A DNA stretch of 64,000 nt, from assembly GCF_011397635.1 (NCBI RefSeq), contig NC_064762.1:19183479-19247478 (forward strand). The letters run 5' to 3'. Positions 11,093-24,100 of this stretch are shown one piece after another (the first letter of the stretch is position 1; every line of letters begins with the position of its first letter). A model generated the notes under the pieces. It saw only the letters and a list, made by a program, of their open reading frames with translations, was not told the origin of the DNA and did no database searches. Made by a program: the position numbers and the translations under genes. The stretch comes from Epinephelus fuscoguttatus (taxonomy: Eukaryota > Chordata > Actinopteri > Perciformes > Serranidae).

Positions 11093-14000
11093 CAGAGAGG
11101 AGAAAATAGGATATGAAATTAATAATGCTGAAGTGGCCACATCAAACGATGGCAGCAAGGAGAGCAGGGGAGGGGGGTACTTAGCTTTTCACTCCATCAG
11201 TAAAAAACAGGATGTTAGGCTCTAAACACGAGCATTAGCCTGTGAATGCACGTCAAAATGAGATTGTAAAGTGTGTGTGTTTGTGTCTGTGTGTGTGCTT
11301 GTGTTTTAACTCCAGGTAAAAGGGTGCGATGTGCTCTATTTACATACAGTGAAAAGACGAAAGCACTTGAAAGCTCCAATACAGCGATGAGCAACAGCAG
11401 TGTCATTCATACCTTGTTTGTCTGCGTGTGTGTGTGTGTGTGTGCGTGCGTGTGTTCCTAACAGTGTATATGTAATGAGGAAAATGGAAAACTAGCTTTT
11501 AAAGCTCTACCATTTTCTCATATTCTATTGATTCCTCTTTCATTCTTTTTATGGATCTCTCAAGGTAATGTACTGTAGGTCTTTATAAACCTCCCAGTCT
11601 GCTTCTCCCCATTTATCCATCTGTTTGCCTTCGCTTTCTGTCCTTTAAAAAATAAATAAAATCAAGCTCGATAATGTGCACAAACATTTCCTGTGTGTAT
11701 GTGAATGCCTCTGTGTATGTAGTGGATGCAGGTAAATGTCGACTCTTTAGCAGACCTCTGTGCAGCGTCTAAGCTGAGTCGGAGCGCACACAGAGGAACA
11801 AATGTGACCAATATTAGTGTATTAGTGCATGTGTCTCACAGATAGTAGAGTTTCCATGCTGCAGCGCTGTCCAGCCTCCTGTAGTCAATCCCCGCATCTA
11901 GGCAGATGGTGTGGCAGTACTCCTGCACACACACGCACAAAAACACAAACACACAACAGACAGAAGGGTGAATGAGAAGTCAGGCATGTGGGGTGCATGT
12001 ATTTTTAACGTGGTAGAAGATGTTAGAGATGTTGTTTAAAATAAAAGCTCTGTGCCAGAAATTCACTGTACAATAAGAGTTTTTTTTTTGTGTTGAGTTT
12101 GCCAGTCACTTGCGGTCCATTCACATTGGACATGCAACCCTCTTTTGGGCCACGATCCACAAGTTGGGAACCAAGGCTCTATGGCATAGAGGGTTAAAAT
12201 GCTTGCAGTGGCAGGTGGAATGCTGAAAATCTATACTTAAGTAAAAGTACAAACCCAAAAAATTACTCAAGTAAACTTAAAAATTACCATTTGAGAAACC
12301 TACTCAAGTAATGTAAAAATACCTGGTTAATAAGTTACTTTTCATTTTAAAACAGTAATATCAAAAAAACAACAGACCAACAGACTATAGCTACAAGATA
12401 AGTTAATGTCATTATCATGTCGTCAAAGATTAACGTTATACATGTAAAATCAATGTAGCTAACGTTAGCTAGCTTACTTAATCTTTAAAAGCGGAGATGT
12501 GAGTGTTTTTCGGGCAGCACAGCAGCACTTCATCGTGTGATCTTTGTCTCTTTTTAGATTTTGGTATGAACAGCGTGGCCAGTTGTGGTCAGGGACTGTC
12601 GCTGGAAGCTGCCTCCTGTTCTTTTTTTCTTTGCTCCGTCATCATCGCATCGTGGTCAAAAGACAAGTGAGGCTTACTTAGCATCTGCAGTAGATGTGAA
12701 TGAACTCCCCCTCCACCTAATCCTTGCATTGAGAGCAGACGAGTTGTAACGAAGATATAAATGGCAAATGCAGTGACGTACAAAGTAGATTACTGGCTCC
12801 AAAATATACTCAAGTCAAGAGTAGAAGCACATTTTAAAAAAGGAACATGAAAGTACTGGTTCCTTAAAAAAAGACTACTTCTTTTACTCATGTGAATTAC
12901 TTGTACTGTATCACTACCCACCAATGAATACTTGTTAGCAGGATAAATTAATTGTTTTGTTCTTTTCATGGGATCAGGTAACAATAAGAAAGATGTGCAA
13001 TACCACCAGACTTATCTTTTAAGTAGTTCAAGTTATTTCACAACAGTATGGCATCAAATTTCCCCCAAATTTGGGTATTTTAAATTCAGTTTTAGAGGTT
13101 TTTCAAACTTGTATAAGGGTATCTGGTGTGGCTCTTTCAGTCACCACGTTTAGTTTTATGGCTCGACTCTACTTAAGAATATTTTAATATACATGTAATC
13201 TCTCTTAACAAATGTGTAGACCCACTGTATATGAATCCACAGCTTCTAAACTGATCAATATGCAATCAGAAGTGTGTAAAATATCACCAGATATTAGGGA
13301 TGAGCGAGTACACGATTATCTGTATCTTTGTCTATCTGTTTACCAAACAAAATTATCTGTATCTGTATCTGTATCTGTACTCGAAATGGGTGGAGTTTGG
13401 GTCCAACATGGGTGGGGTTTAAATTGGAAGTGGGCGTATATTATTTTAAACCTGAAATTGATATGGGTTGATCAGAAGTTGCTATATTTATTATTTAGTA
13501 GAAAACTATTAAGAGAACCACATCAGAATTCAGTTTCAGATCTTTTTTTCTTTTAGACCAAGAGTTAAAATACAGCTACCCACATGAGGATTTCTCAGTA
13601 AGAAGTACACTATCTGTACTGGATACTTATTTAATCCGAGTATGCTGCTCAACCCTACCAGATATCCTTACATCTGATGTAAAGTACAGGTTTGGTGGTG
13701 TTCAATCTGTGGCACATAGAAGGTACCAGAGACGTATTTAAAATATGGACAGGAAATACTGAAACTGTGCACCATATAAATGGAGTCAGAGTAGATGCTA
13801 TCTTTTAGTTTCGTAGACTGATCGTCTTGTGGGAGTCTTTGAAATAAGCGATTGTGCCGAGAAGTCCATTTTTTGTTGTTGTAAATTAAATTCTTGCTCT
13901 TCCACATGATAGATTATTTTTATTCTTATCATGAAATTCTATAGTGTGTGCCAACAACACATTATCTAACAGTTTCTAATGCTTTGCAGTTCTCCACTGC

Positions 14001-17000
14001 TCATCTGTCACGGACAAAGAGCAGATAAGGAACAAGCGAACAAATTCAACACAGAAGGCAGCAGACATCTTTCTCTCCTCTGACAGCGCCGGGATTTTGT
14101 GTCACTTCTTCATGGTTTATTGAGCTGATCTATTGTTCCCGCAGCTATTCAAGTGTGTTACAGCAGGGGCGAACTCGTGATGCAGAGTTCAAACTTTTCC
14201 AGATAGTGTAAAACGTCAACAGGATTCATGTCAGGGAGTGCAGCACAAACTATAATCATCATCTCCACCATTCTATCAAAGAAAAGAAAGGAATTGCATA
14301 TCATCCCATCCGAGCCATCGCCGGCTGACTGAGTATTCGACGACAGCTCCGGTAAATTATGAAATCAGTGAATTTCTGCCACTGGCCTCCTTAAGCTGCA
14401 GGATAATTAGTAATCATCACAAAGCAAGGGGACGGAAATACTCTATTCTTCTCCGCTGTCAACTTTTTATCTCCATGTCCGCTCACACAAACGGGGTTCC
14501 CACTCTGAGCCAATTGGCTGAATCAGGCTTAATAACAACCTGACAAACTCGCCCTCCCCCACGCACAAAAAGGAGGTGTCATTTCATCAACCTACTGTGA
14601 CCCTACCAACGGGTAAATAGTCCCTCCAAAATGGGAAAAAAAGAAAAACTTGTCACTATCGCAGCCACATCATTAGACTCTCAGTTTGTCTTTTCTCCTG
14701 CCATCTCCTGCTCCCTCCCTTTATGCACCGTCTCTACCTACGGGAAAGGCGGCTGATGCATTTCTTGACGGAGAAGCGAGGTACAAATAAGAGAGAGGGA
14801 AGAAGGAGGAATGGAAACACAATCAGTGGTGATGATTCCATTGGTTATTTATAATCAGATAAGGCTGAGGCCTTGCGGGTCATTACTTGATTATCCATCT
14901 TGAGAGGATTGTCAAGTTCTCACTCCTCCAAGATTTCATCCGCCTACACGTTGTGGTTGCCCCCCTCCACCATCACGCTCCCCTCACAGACTCCTTGTCA
15001 GTCTACTCGGCAACTTACAGTCTCATCTACTTGTATATCGCGTCTGTGGACATGATATCAACTGATATTTAAACTATTTAAACACAAGAGATTAATTAAC
15101 AAGGAAACAAACAATTAAACAACAACAAAGGTACAACTGTGTCAAGCTTCACTGTGTGTCATAAATTGTTCCACGCATGCGCAGCAGAGGTGGAAGCCTC
15201 GAGTCACATGACTTGACTTGAGTCCGACTCAAGTCGCAAATTTAAGGGCTGAGACTTGCTTGACGAACACTGATGAAAGATTGACTTTGACAGACAACTT
15301 GAAAAGACTTGACATTTTCTTCAATGTTTTCATTTTTCTAGGTTTTGAGAAATTACGATTTTGTTTTCGAAACATGATGATGCGCAAACCACAGAGGAGG
15401 AGGACTCGACAGCTGATACCAGACGCACTCTATGCCCAGCTCTCCTCTTGAGGTATGGCAGTATGTACAGTGGCACCATGAACTTCACCGTTTTCATTTA
15501 GCATTGAACATGCTTAGCAACCAACGACACAGGAGGTTTTTTGGCTGCTACAAGTGCTTAATGGCGTCCATACCTGCTCTCTAAGCATAAGTTCACTGTC
15601 TGTGCATGTGTGTGTATGCAAAAATCTTAATTGCTAAAGTAACTAGTAACTAAAGCTGTGAGATAAATGTAGTGGAGTAGAAGTAGCCAGTGACATGAGA
15701 AGACAAGACTCAGATTTGATCTCACATTACCTGAGTATGTATATTTAATTATATTCCACCACTGGGCGCAGCTTGTCTTATTTTTATGAGTTTGTGACTT
15801 GACTTGCTTGGCTTATATCTAGGCCTTGATTTGACTTGATTCTCAGCACACTGACTTGTGACTTGCACATATGATTTACTCCCACCTCTGGTGTGCAGCA
15901 CAAAAACTAAAAGCAGTTTTCCCAAATTCAAGCATTAGTTAATCTCTTGAATGAGCTGAGTCATGACTCTGGGATCAGTTTAATAAAGGCGTTGATACAT
16001 AAAGGCATGTTGCCATTTAGGGCTTTATATAGAAACAGAAACCAATGCCTATTGTGTCCTACAGTCAGAGATGGCCATCCAGTAATGGTTCCCGGTTATA
16101 AATCTTAAAGGGCAGAGTGCAGACTCAAGGGGTTTAAGACGGGAGGCAGACGTGTGTCTACAGACAACATCAACTGTTGAGAGGATTAGGCGATTAATCA
16201 ACAAGGAAATCAATTAGTCACTTTGAAAAAAATTACTCGTTACTCTGTTTAACATTGTTGTCAATTAATAAAATATTTGGGTTTTGCTCCTTTTGTTGGA
16301 CAAAACAAGAATTTTTGACATTTTATAGGCAAATCATTTGATAAGGTGTATGCTTAATGGACAAAATATTAGGGTACTATTAATACCCAAATACTTTTTC
16401 TAATGAGGCAAAAATTAATTGCATACAGTATTTCTTTTTAAATTACTAACCGGGTTGTAACGTAACCAAACAATTCCAAAATCTACCAGCCACTCAGTAG
16501 ATTAACATAGTTTTTTGGAGGTTAGTAAACACATCTAGAAGCCACTTGAATATTTAACCATCATTTGGCTGGTGGCTGGTGTCTACTTTTGTTGTTATAC
16601 TAAAATTTTGTTATCTCACTAGTGGCTCAAATAAATATTGATAAAGTTGAAACGAAGAGGATTAATCAATGAATTATCAACAGGACATTATCTGAAAACA
16701 ATTTTAATCATTGAAAAACTATCATTTATCTAGTAAACATGCCAAAACTTGAAATGTGCCCTGGTAGTGAGGTAAAGGGTGATAGTAACTGTCTAATTAT
16801 CTGGTTTTGGTTTCTCAAATGTCAGAATTTGCTGCTTTTTTCGGTTTCATTTAACTGTACAATGAATATATTTGGATTTTGAACTGTTTACTGGACAAAA
16901 AGAGAAATTTGAAGATGCCATGTTGAGCTCTGGGAAATTGTGAAGGGCAAGGGCTTGGGTTTCTTTTCAAGATTGGGCAGACACATGAAACGAGAGGTTT

Positions 17001-18147
17001 GGCTCATCTGCCAAACACATAATTTCCTGCATTCTGGTGATTAATAATGCACCAATTTGTGCCTTTTCTGCGCCAATTTGAGGTGTAAATGTCTTAATTT
17101 TTTTCAAAATAAAAAAGTCTCCTGCTGCTTTCATGCTTTTATTTAGGTGGGACATATGCACATGTTCTAAATATGAAGATGCTGTGTCTCCGTCTATGGT
17201 GAGGGGCATTTTATTATTAATGTTATGGCATTTTAAAGAATTAACTTTTAATATAAAAATGACAGATTGAGGAAAATAATAATTAGTTCCTATTTTCATT
17301 TACATCACAGGTCCTGCCACAATGTTAGCTTTTTGTTCGAGTGTGAAAACGAGTCCTATGTGCAGCTGACTCACAGAAAAGCAGCGTGGAAGCAGCGCCA
17401 GTGCAAATTAAGAGTTTCACTACTCGCACAGAAGCATTCACGAACTCACAGACACAAGAGGGGAGGGAGAGACAGAGGAGACAGAGATGACAGACATGAG
17501 AATCAGAGTCTCTTTAGAAGAAAGTCATCCAAACACATGTAGCTCCAATCATGTCATTGTCCAAGCTGTCCACTGCTCCCTCTGGACAGCCGTTTAGCAT
17601 AAAAACAGAGTGGCTTTTTTTTTTTTTTCTCTCGGTGCCTGCCTCTGCTCCCCTCTGCGCCCGCTCCCTCTACGCCATATCTTTCTCTATCCTTTACTCC
17701 TCAAAAAGTTGCTTTTGAGTTTTTCAAAGAGCGCGGTGCCATTGAGCTGCAACAAAAGCCAAGGATAGCTGACTATTGGGCCCTGATGAGGTCCACTCCC
17801 TCATTACCCAGCAGCAGAAAACATTTGATGCTTTTTTTGTTTGGCCCGGAGAATTGACCAGTCCTCAAAGAAATGCGGGGTGGGAAGGCTGAAAAAGAGA
17901 CGAAGGGGGGAGAGAGGGGGAGAACGAGGGAGAGGGGAGGAGGGGAAAGGTTGTCGTTCATTCAACCATGTGTGTCTTACAGCCTTGTGTGGAGGGGACA
18001 GAAGAAAAGAGGGAGGGAGGGATAGAGGGGTCGAGAGAGAGAGAGAGAGACGGGGGAGAAAAGAGAAAGCTTAAAACACTGCCTTTATGCTGGCAAGTTC
18101 TGGACGACTCTTCTGACATCAAAGTGTTTTCACTAACTGGGGAGCTG

Positions 18148-18184
<37 letters not shown>

Positions 18185-21100
18185 TGAGTGGGGGGTGTAT
18201 CTGGTGATTTTATTCATTCTTGGGCAGCCGGGGGGGTATGTGACAATGTGAACACCCTAATTACACCTAATGATCTATTCCCTTAAAGTGTGACCGCCTT
18301 GGGCCAGCGATGGTTTGTTCTGAGGGGTCGTTCTCACAACCTCCCCCTGCCTCGGCTGCTCCTCTTGGGGAAACATCTTTTGAGTTGGAGGCCCCACCTT
18401 TCGTGATCCAGGACCCCACTGGACCCCCCACCCTCAACCCCTCTCGAGCTCTGATGAGGCCCAAAACCGAACCGCTCCAAAACCCAGTGGAGTCTGTGCT
18501 ACCCGCACCTGGCCAACAGAGGCTCCAACACACAGGCTGAAAACACGTAGCTGAGCGCGTCACAGAGCAGAGCAGTATTTTACTACAGCTTTCATCACTG
18601 TTGATGTGCGGAGCAGCTTTCTTGGATTTTAAGGTTGGGGCTGGTAAGGTTCCTCCAATTTTTTGTACCCAAAAGTGATTCGGAACTCAGACTTCAGGAG
18701 GCCTTTTACCTAAAAAATCTCCAACTGGACACTCAGAAATTTCGACTTCTCAGCGCAAATGGAACACACTATTAGTAGTGGCTAATAGAGTGCTTGAGAG
18801 ACGATGTTTTTCTGTAGGCTGAGGTGGAAGTTAACATTACGCTGGATCCCCTCGTCAAAATGATATTTCCATTGATTTTTGGATTATTGCTGAAAATAAA
18901 CTCTATGGCAAACAAACGTTTATGATAGTTACATGTTTTGTTTAGCAAGTTTATCTTCACAACTAAACACCAGTTTCATGACTAGTGAAGCCTAAATGCA
19001 ATCGCCTGAAGTAAAACGCTAACATTAGGCTATTAACATACTACAATACGGTCACCACCATAACAAGCCTGTAAAGCCATGTTTGGCATGGCTTGGCGTG
19101 ATGGCGTTCTGTAGTGTCATTTAGCCACTTGTTCGCAACAACACATACAAGTTTCAAAGTCCATGAGTGAGCTATTTACTGCATATTTTTTGTGTTGTAG
19201 AACAAAACGTCTCTTTAGGTTGTGTTAACCATAGACCATATTTCAGGCATTTAACCAAAAACCCATTCAACAAAACAATCAAAAAAACAGTGACTAACTC
19301 ATTTAGGGTTTTAGGACTAATTCCTGGCGCACTTTATTTAAAGCAGACTACATAGGCCTGGCCACTTCTCTCTAAAGCCTCTTTACCACTGGACAAAATC
19401 CCACTGATACCCACTAACATCTGGCTTTTGTATTCAATGGGATGGGTTACAATCAGCGTTCATTCCCAGGACAAATGACTCTGCAGCAGTAATGAGTATT
19501 TATCAGCTCCGGCTCCAACTGGCAGTGATGGACACAAGACACCTGGGTGGACCCGCTAATTTCTAACTTCTGCAGTTCTTTATTATCTCAGCCACTTATT
19601 CTGTCCACCTCTGTCCAAGCAGACTAGATAAGAGACAGATATTTACAAAAAAGTAACTATCGTAACATCTTCACTGGCCATACTGCTTTCTACCATCTGC
19701 TAACACTTTTTATGGGCAAATTAGTGACATCAAACATGACACACTAGAAAAAAACAGTCCTGTCTAATGATAGGTGGAAAAAGGGGTATTACGCTAAATC
19801 CCAATATGTTTCTCTCTCTCTGAACATGTACCTAGCTACCTACCTACCTACGGCAGATTGAATGGGCAACAGCAATGGTGGAGCCCACTGGGGAATGAAA
19901 TCCCCCTGATTGGCAGTTCAGCTCAGTGCATGGGAAGAGAGAGATGGAAATGAGGAAAATAAACAAAGGGCTAAAGTCAAAAGGGAGTGGGACCACAACA
20001 GACGTGTTACACACGGTAAGAATATTTTTCTTTAGCCACTGAACTCTTAAACAGAAATGTGTCAAAAGTACAGATTCTATTAAGTCTTGTTATAGAATCA
20101 ATAGTGTTGTGTCCATGCCCATTTCGTCATTCACCATTAAAAACTGTAATTAACAGAGATTTTTTAAAAAGTAATGTCTAATCATTGGCAAATGTATTCA
20201 GAACCATATTAGTGATGCATAACACCCATCAGCCATCGGCTGCTTTTGATAATAAACGCTATCAGTATTGTGATCATGGTCCTGGTATTATTTGGTGTCA
20301 GAAAAAAATTGGGATGTGCCTCAACATGTATTATTTTAGATTACTGCAAAAAAACAGCCTGAAAACAACCTAAGAGCTACACTATAAATCTGAATTTACA
20401 CATTGTATTTTGTTTTCTATTTGTTTTTATTTTAATCTGCTGTTTTATTAATTTAATGGGATTTACTTGTTTTTTAGTGTTGATATATTATATGAAGCAC
20501 TTTGACTCTCCCCCATAAAAAGTCGTCTTGCCTTATATGAACGATAACAGCACCAACAATGTATTACTGTGGTATAAAAACCTGTCTGTGCCTAGGTAAA
20601 CAACTTAGTAACCCCCCCATATCTTCATAAAAAGGCTGTCTGAGAATTCAATTCACAGCATCTCAAAAGATTAGTCTTTTCAGCTTCATGATGTTACAAA
20701 TGTGAAAACCCTGGCAGAACATCAAGAGGCGAGTGGGTTGATCAAGAGAGCGGAACAACAAGTATAGAAAAAGGCCTTCAAATGTATGTACATTTGAAGT
20801 TAGAGGCGAGGGCGACATTTCTGAATTAAGTGTTGCCTTCAGATTGCAGGTGACCGGCTTTACAAATGAACACCTACAGTATAGAAGAATGCACCTGTGT
20901 GCACGCGTGCTTGATCAAACACATCTGACACATCCATGCACTTGTAATAACACTGGAAAACATCAGTCTGGCTGCAGAAAATAAGCCAACGTAACAGGAT
21001 TGATTCAAAATTAGGTGATAAATGAGAGGCAGAGTTAATTCCATGTGTTCAAAAGGAGCAAAATCAATTTGTCCGTTATTAATCGTTCAGTTTTACAGAG

Positions 21101-24100
21101 GAGAGACACAGATATGAAAGAAGTGTGGAACGCCGTCGAGGTGCACAGTGAGTGGCACTGCCCTGCCATTAAATGCTCCGGAAGACAATGAGAGTCATCA
21201 AACATCAACATCCATTTGATTTGAACTGGCAGGCTGCCGGCTCTTCACAGGCAGTCCTTCTCACCAAGGTCTTCACTGGAGGACCACAGCCCTCTCATTC
21301 CTCAATTTTTCTTTCTCTATCATCCTGTTTTTATTTATATATTTCTTTTTCTCTCATAACCAACCGCAAAGCACACAGCAATGATTAACAATGACACAAA
21401 AAAGGAGAAAAGGAGAGTTCATCAAAAGAAGGGTTAAAAACAGCAGGAAACCCAGAGATACTCAAAGTTGCCTCAGGGTTGTTGTCATGTCCTCCCCCCA
21501 CCCCACACACCCCAATGCCCCCCCTCGGCAGCATTGTGCACAACTGCAATCGAACAAGCGGAGGGAAAATAAAGTCACTATTCTGCTACCAAAATACAGA
21601 GACCTGACCTTGGGTGAGTAAAGCCAGCGAGCAGAGCAGGATAGTAATAGAATAAAGAGCGGGGATAGAGGGGTAGAGAGAGGATGGGCAATGAGAAGTG
21701 GAGTGGAGAGGGAGGACAGTTTGAGAGAGAGAGAGAGTGTCTTAGTTACAATACTGGCAGTGTCCATTAAAAAAGCCCTTAAACCCTGTATTTTACAGAA
21801 CTCTGAGCTTTGCCATGGCTACAAAGAAAAAGAAGCCTTAACAGCTGAATAGGTTTCCTGATGGAGTCTAGAGAGACACTAAAAAGGACAAGAAATGACG
21901 GAGTGGATGAAAAAATAGAAATCTAACTCTGAAGTGAAACAAAATCGGGGACTTACAGATTCAGTGAAGTTATATACTTTCCATATGTAGATCCACTTCA
22001 AGGTTCTGTGTGTAACTTTCAGAAAATCTGTGTTATTAGTGGCATGTCTCTCTGAGACTGTTAAGTGAAAGGCAGTTAGCATCCTTCATAGAGGGTGTTT
22101 TTCTGTGAACCAAAGCAGAAGTTAGCATTTGCCTGGTTTCCTGTCATAAAGGCTACAGGATTTTTCCATTGGATTTTGGATTACTGTAGAAAACAAGCTC
22201 TGTGGCAAACAAATGTTTATGACAGTGACACATTTGTTCAGCGAGACCACTTTTACAGTTCTTGAAGCCTAAGGCCCCGATCACAAAAAGCGCTAGGCAG
22301 GTTGCAACACTCAAGGCACACCATACTGCCTTTTTTTTTAACAATTTGAATCCCACAAGTAAAAAAAAAGCTTGCTACGCCTTTTTATTGTTGCCAGGCA
22401 AACACCCCATCATGCCCTTACACTAACCTTCCAGTGTAAGCAATCTACCATTTCATTTTTTTCCACAGTAACTGGTATCTAGTTCCTAAAATGGACAGGC
22501 AGAGGGTACTCTGGTTGAGGGTGAGAGGCTGTCAGTAAATAGTTGGTTGGGCACAGGGAACCAGAGATCTGTGTGGGCACATGAGATCCTAAAAAAGAGG
22601 GTGGATCACTGGGAGTACCACCAGTTGGACCAGGAGCTTCACCTCGTTGATGGCTGTTTCAAGGCATATTTTGGGATGACTTGGGGGCAGTTTGACAACC
22701 TGCTGTCTACTGTCGAGCTGTATAGCTCTGGGTATCCAGCAGCCACTACCATCAGTTTCTCCTCCATTGTTTACAAGCTGTAAACCTATTGTCGTGACCA
22801 CCACAGAGGGCCCACCTCTAAAATCTTATGTCTCCCATCCAACATTGCAAAAAGATCATGAAAAAAGAGATGGTGTGTTGCACTTTTCCGCTCTGAGTTG
22901 AACGCCAGGAACCCTCGCAGATATGCGAGGCATGTAGCAACGCAAAAACAGCGAGCAGAAGCTTAATTCTCATTAAAAACAATTATAAAAAGTCTCCAGC
23001 TGCTAAAATGCTTTCTGTGTGATCAGGGCCCAAATGCCAGAAATAAAAAGCTAGTAAAAAGCTTGAAAGGAGTCATCACCTGGTGTTTTAACATATCCTG
23101 TCTCTCTTTAATTGTCTTAGAATTATTTTTTAAAATTAATTTGCCAAAAAAAAAAAAAAAAAAAAATCAAAAATCAAACATTGAGCTTGTTTTGCCCCCC
23201 TGCCATACCACGACTTTCTCTCGCGAGAGTACATGTGAGATTTTGACTGGTCCGGATGCTCACTGTAATAATGATAATGAGGCGCGCACTGATTGGCTGC
23301 AGGAAGGACAGGGCCTTGGACTGGGGGCTGGCCCAATACATCCACGAGTTGGCTGACTCCAAAATAACAACAATCCCTTCTTCATGGCGCATGCACCAAA
23401 TGAACAACCTGACCGGGCAGCTGTTTTGGAATTCGCTCTTTTATGTTTGAACCAGAGTCGGAACATGCTGGAGAACCATACTACAGTACAACGCACCCCG
23501 GAGATATAAAACGAAAGATGTGGGGGTCATTTCTAAATCACGAGGTCCACAGGTTATACTAGTCCCTTGTGAATAATGTTAGCATCTAGCGTTAGCCCAA
23601 TTAGCAGTTAGCTGCTGTCTACCATCATTTCAGGGTCAAGTACACAGTAAAACATACCGTTAACTGTTACACAAAGCAGCGAGACTTACTGATTGCACTG
23701 CTGGTGAGTCTCTAATAGTAGGAATTGCCCCTTTCTCCAAACGCAGGGTTGAGGCCAGATTCACCTGGTACTGTCTGATCAGGCTTAGGCAAATAGCCTC
23801 CTATTGTTACGTAACCATAAGAGCACACCCAAAATCTCACTTTTTTGAGTGCGCACCCTTGTGGTTTGAACAAAGAGGTCAAACGAAAAAACCGAGTCAC
23901 TTTCAAATTTCAGGCAAGTTTCAACTGAGGTCCAAATGGGAAAAATGTGATTTCCGGGTGATGACTCCTTTAACATCCCTACCACAATGAGGCTGTAAAG
24001 CCATGTTGGGCATGATGATGTTCTGTGGTCTACTTTAGCCACTTGTTATACGACACATAAAAGTTTCAGAATTCATGAGTACAGACATATTTTATGTCAT

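Noticed and set aside
10864..11158. Minus-strand frames with CVCVCVCV stretches
   Set aside because: Microsatellite translation; only the 10956-11026 part in the right frame is real (AFG1L exon 9).
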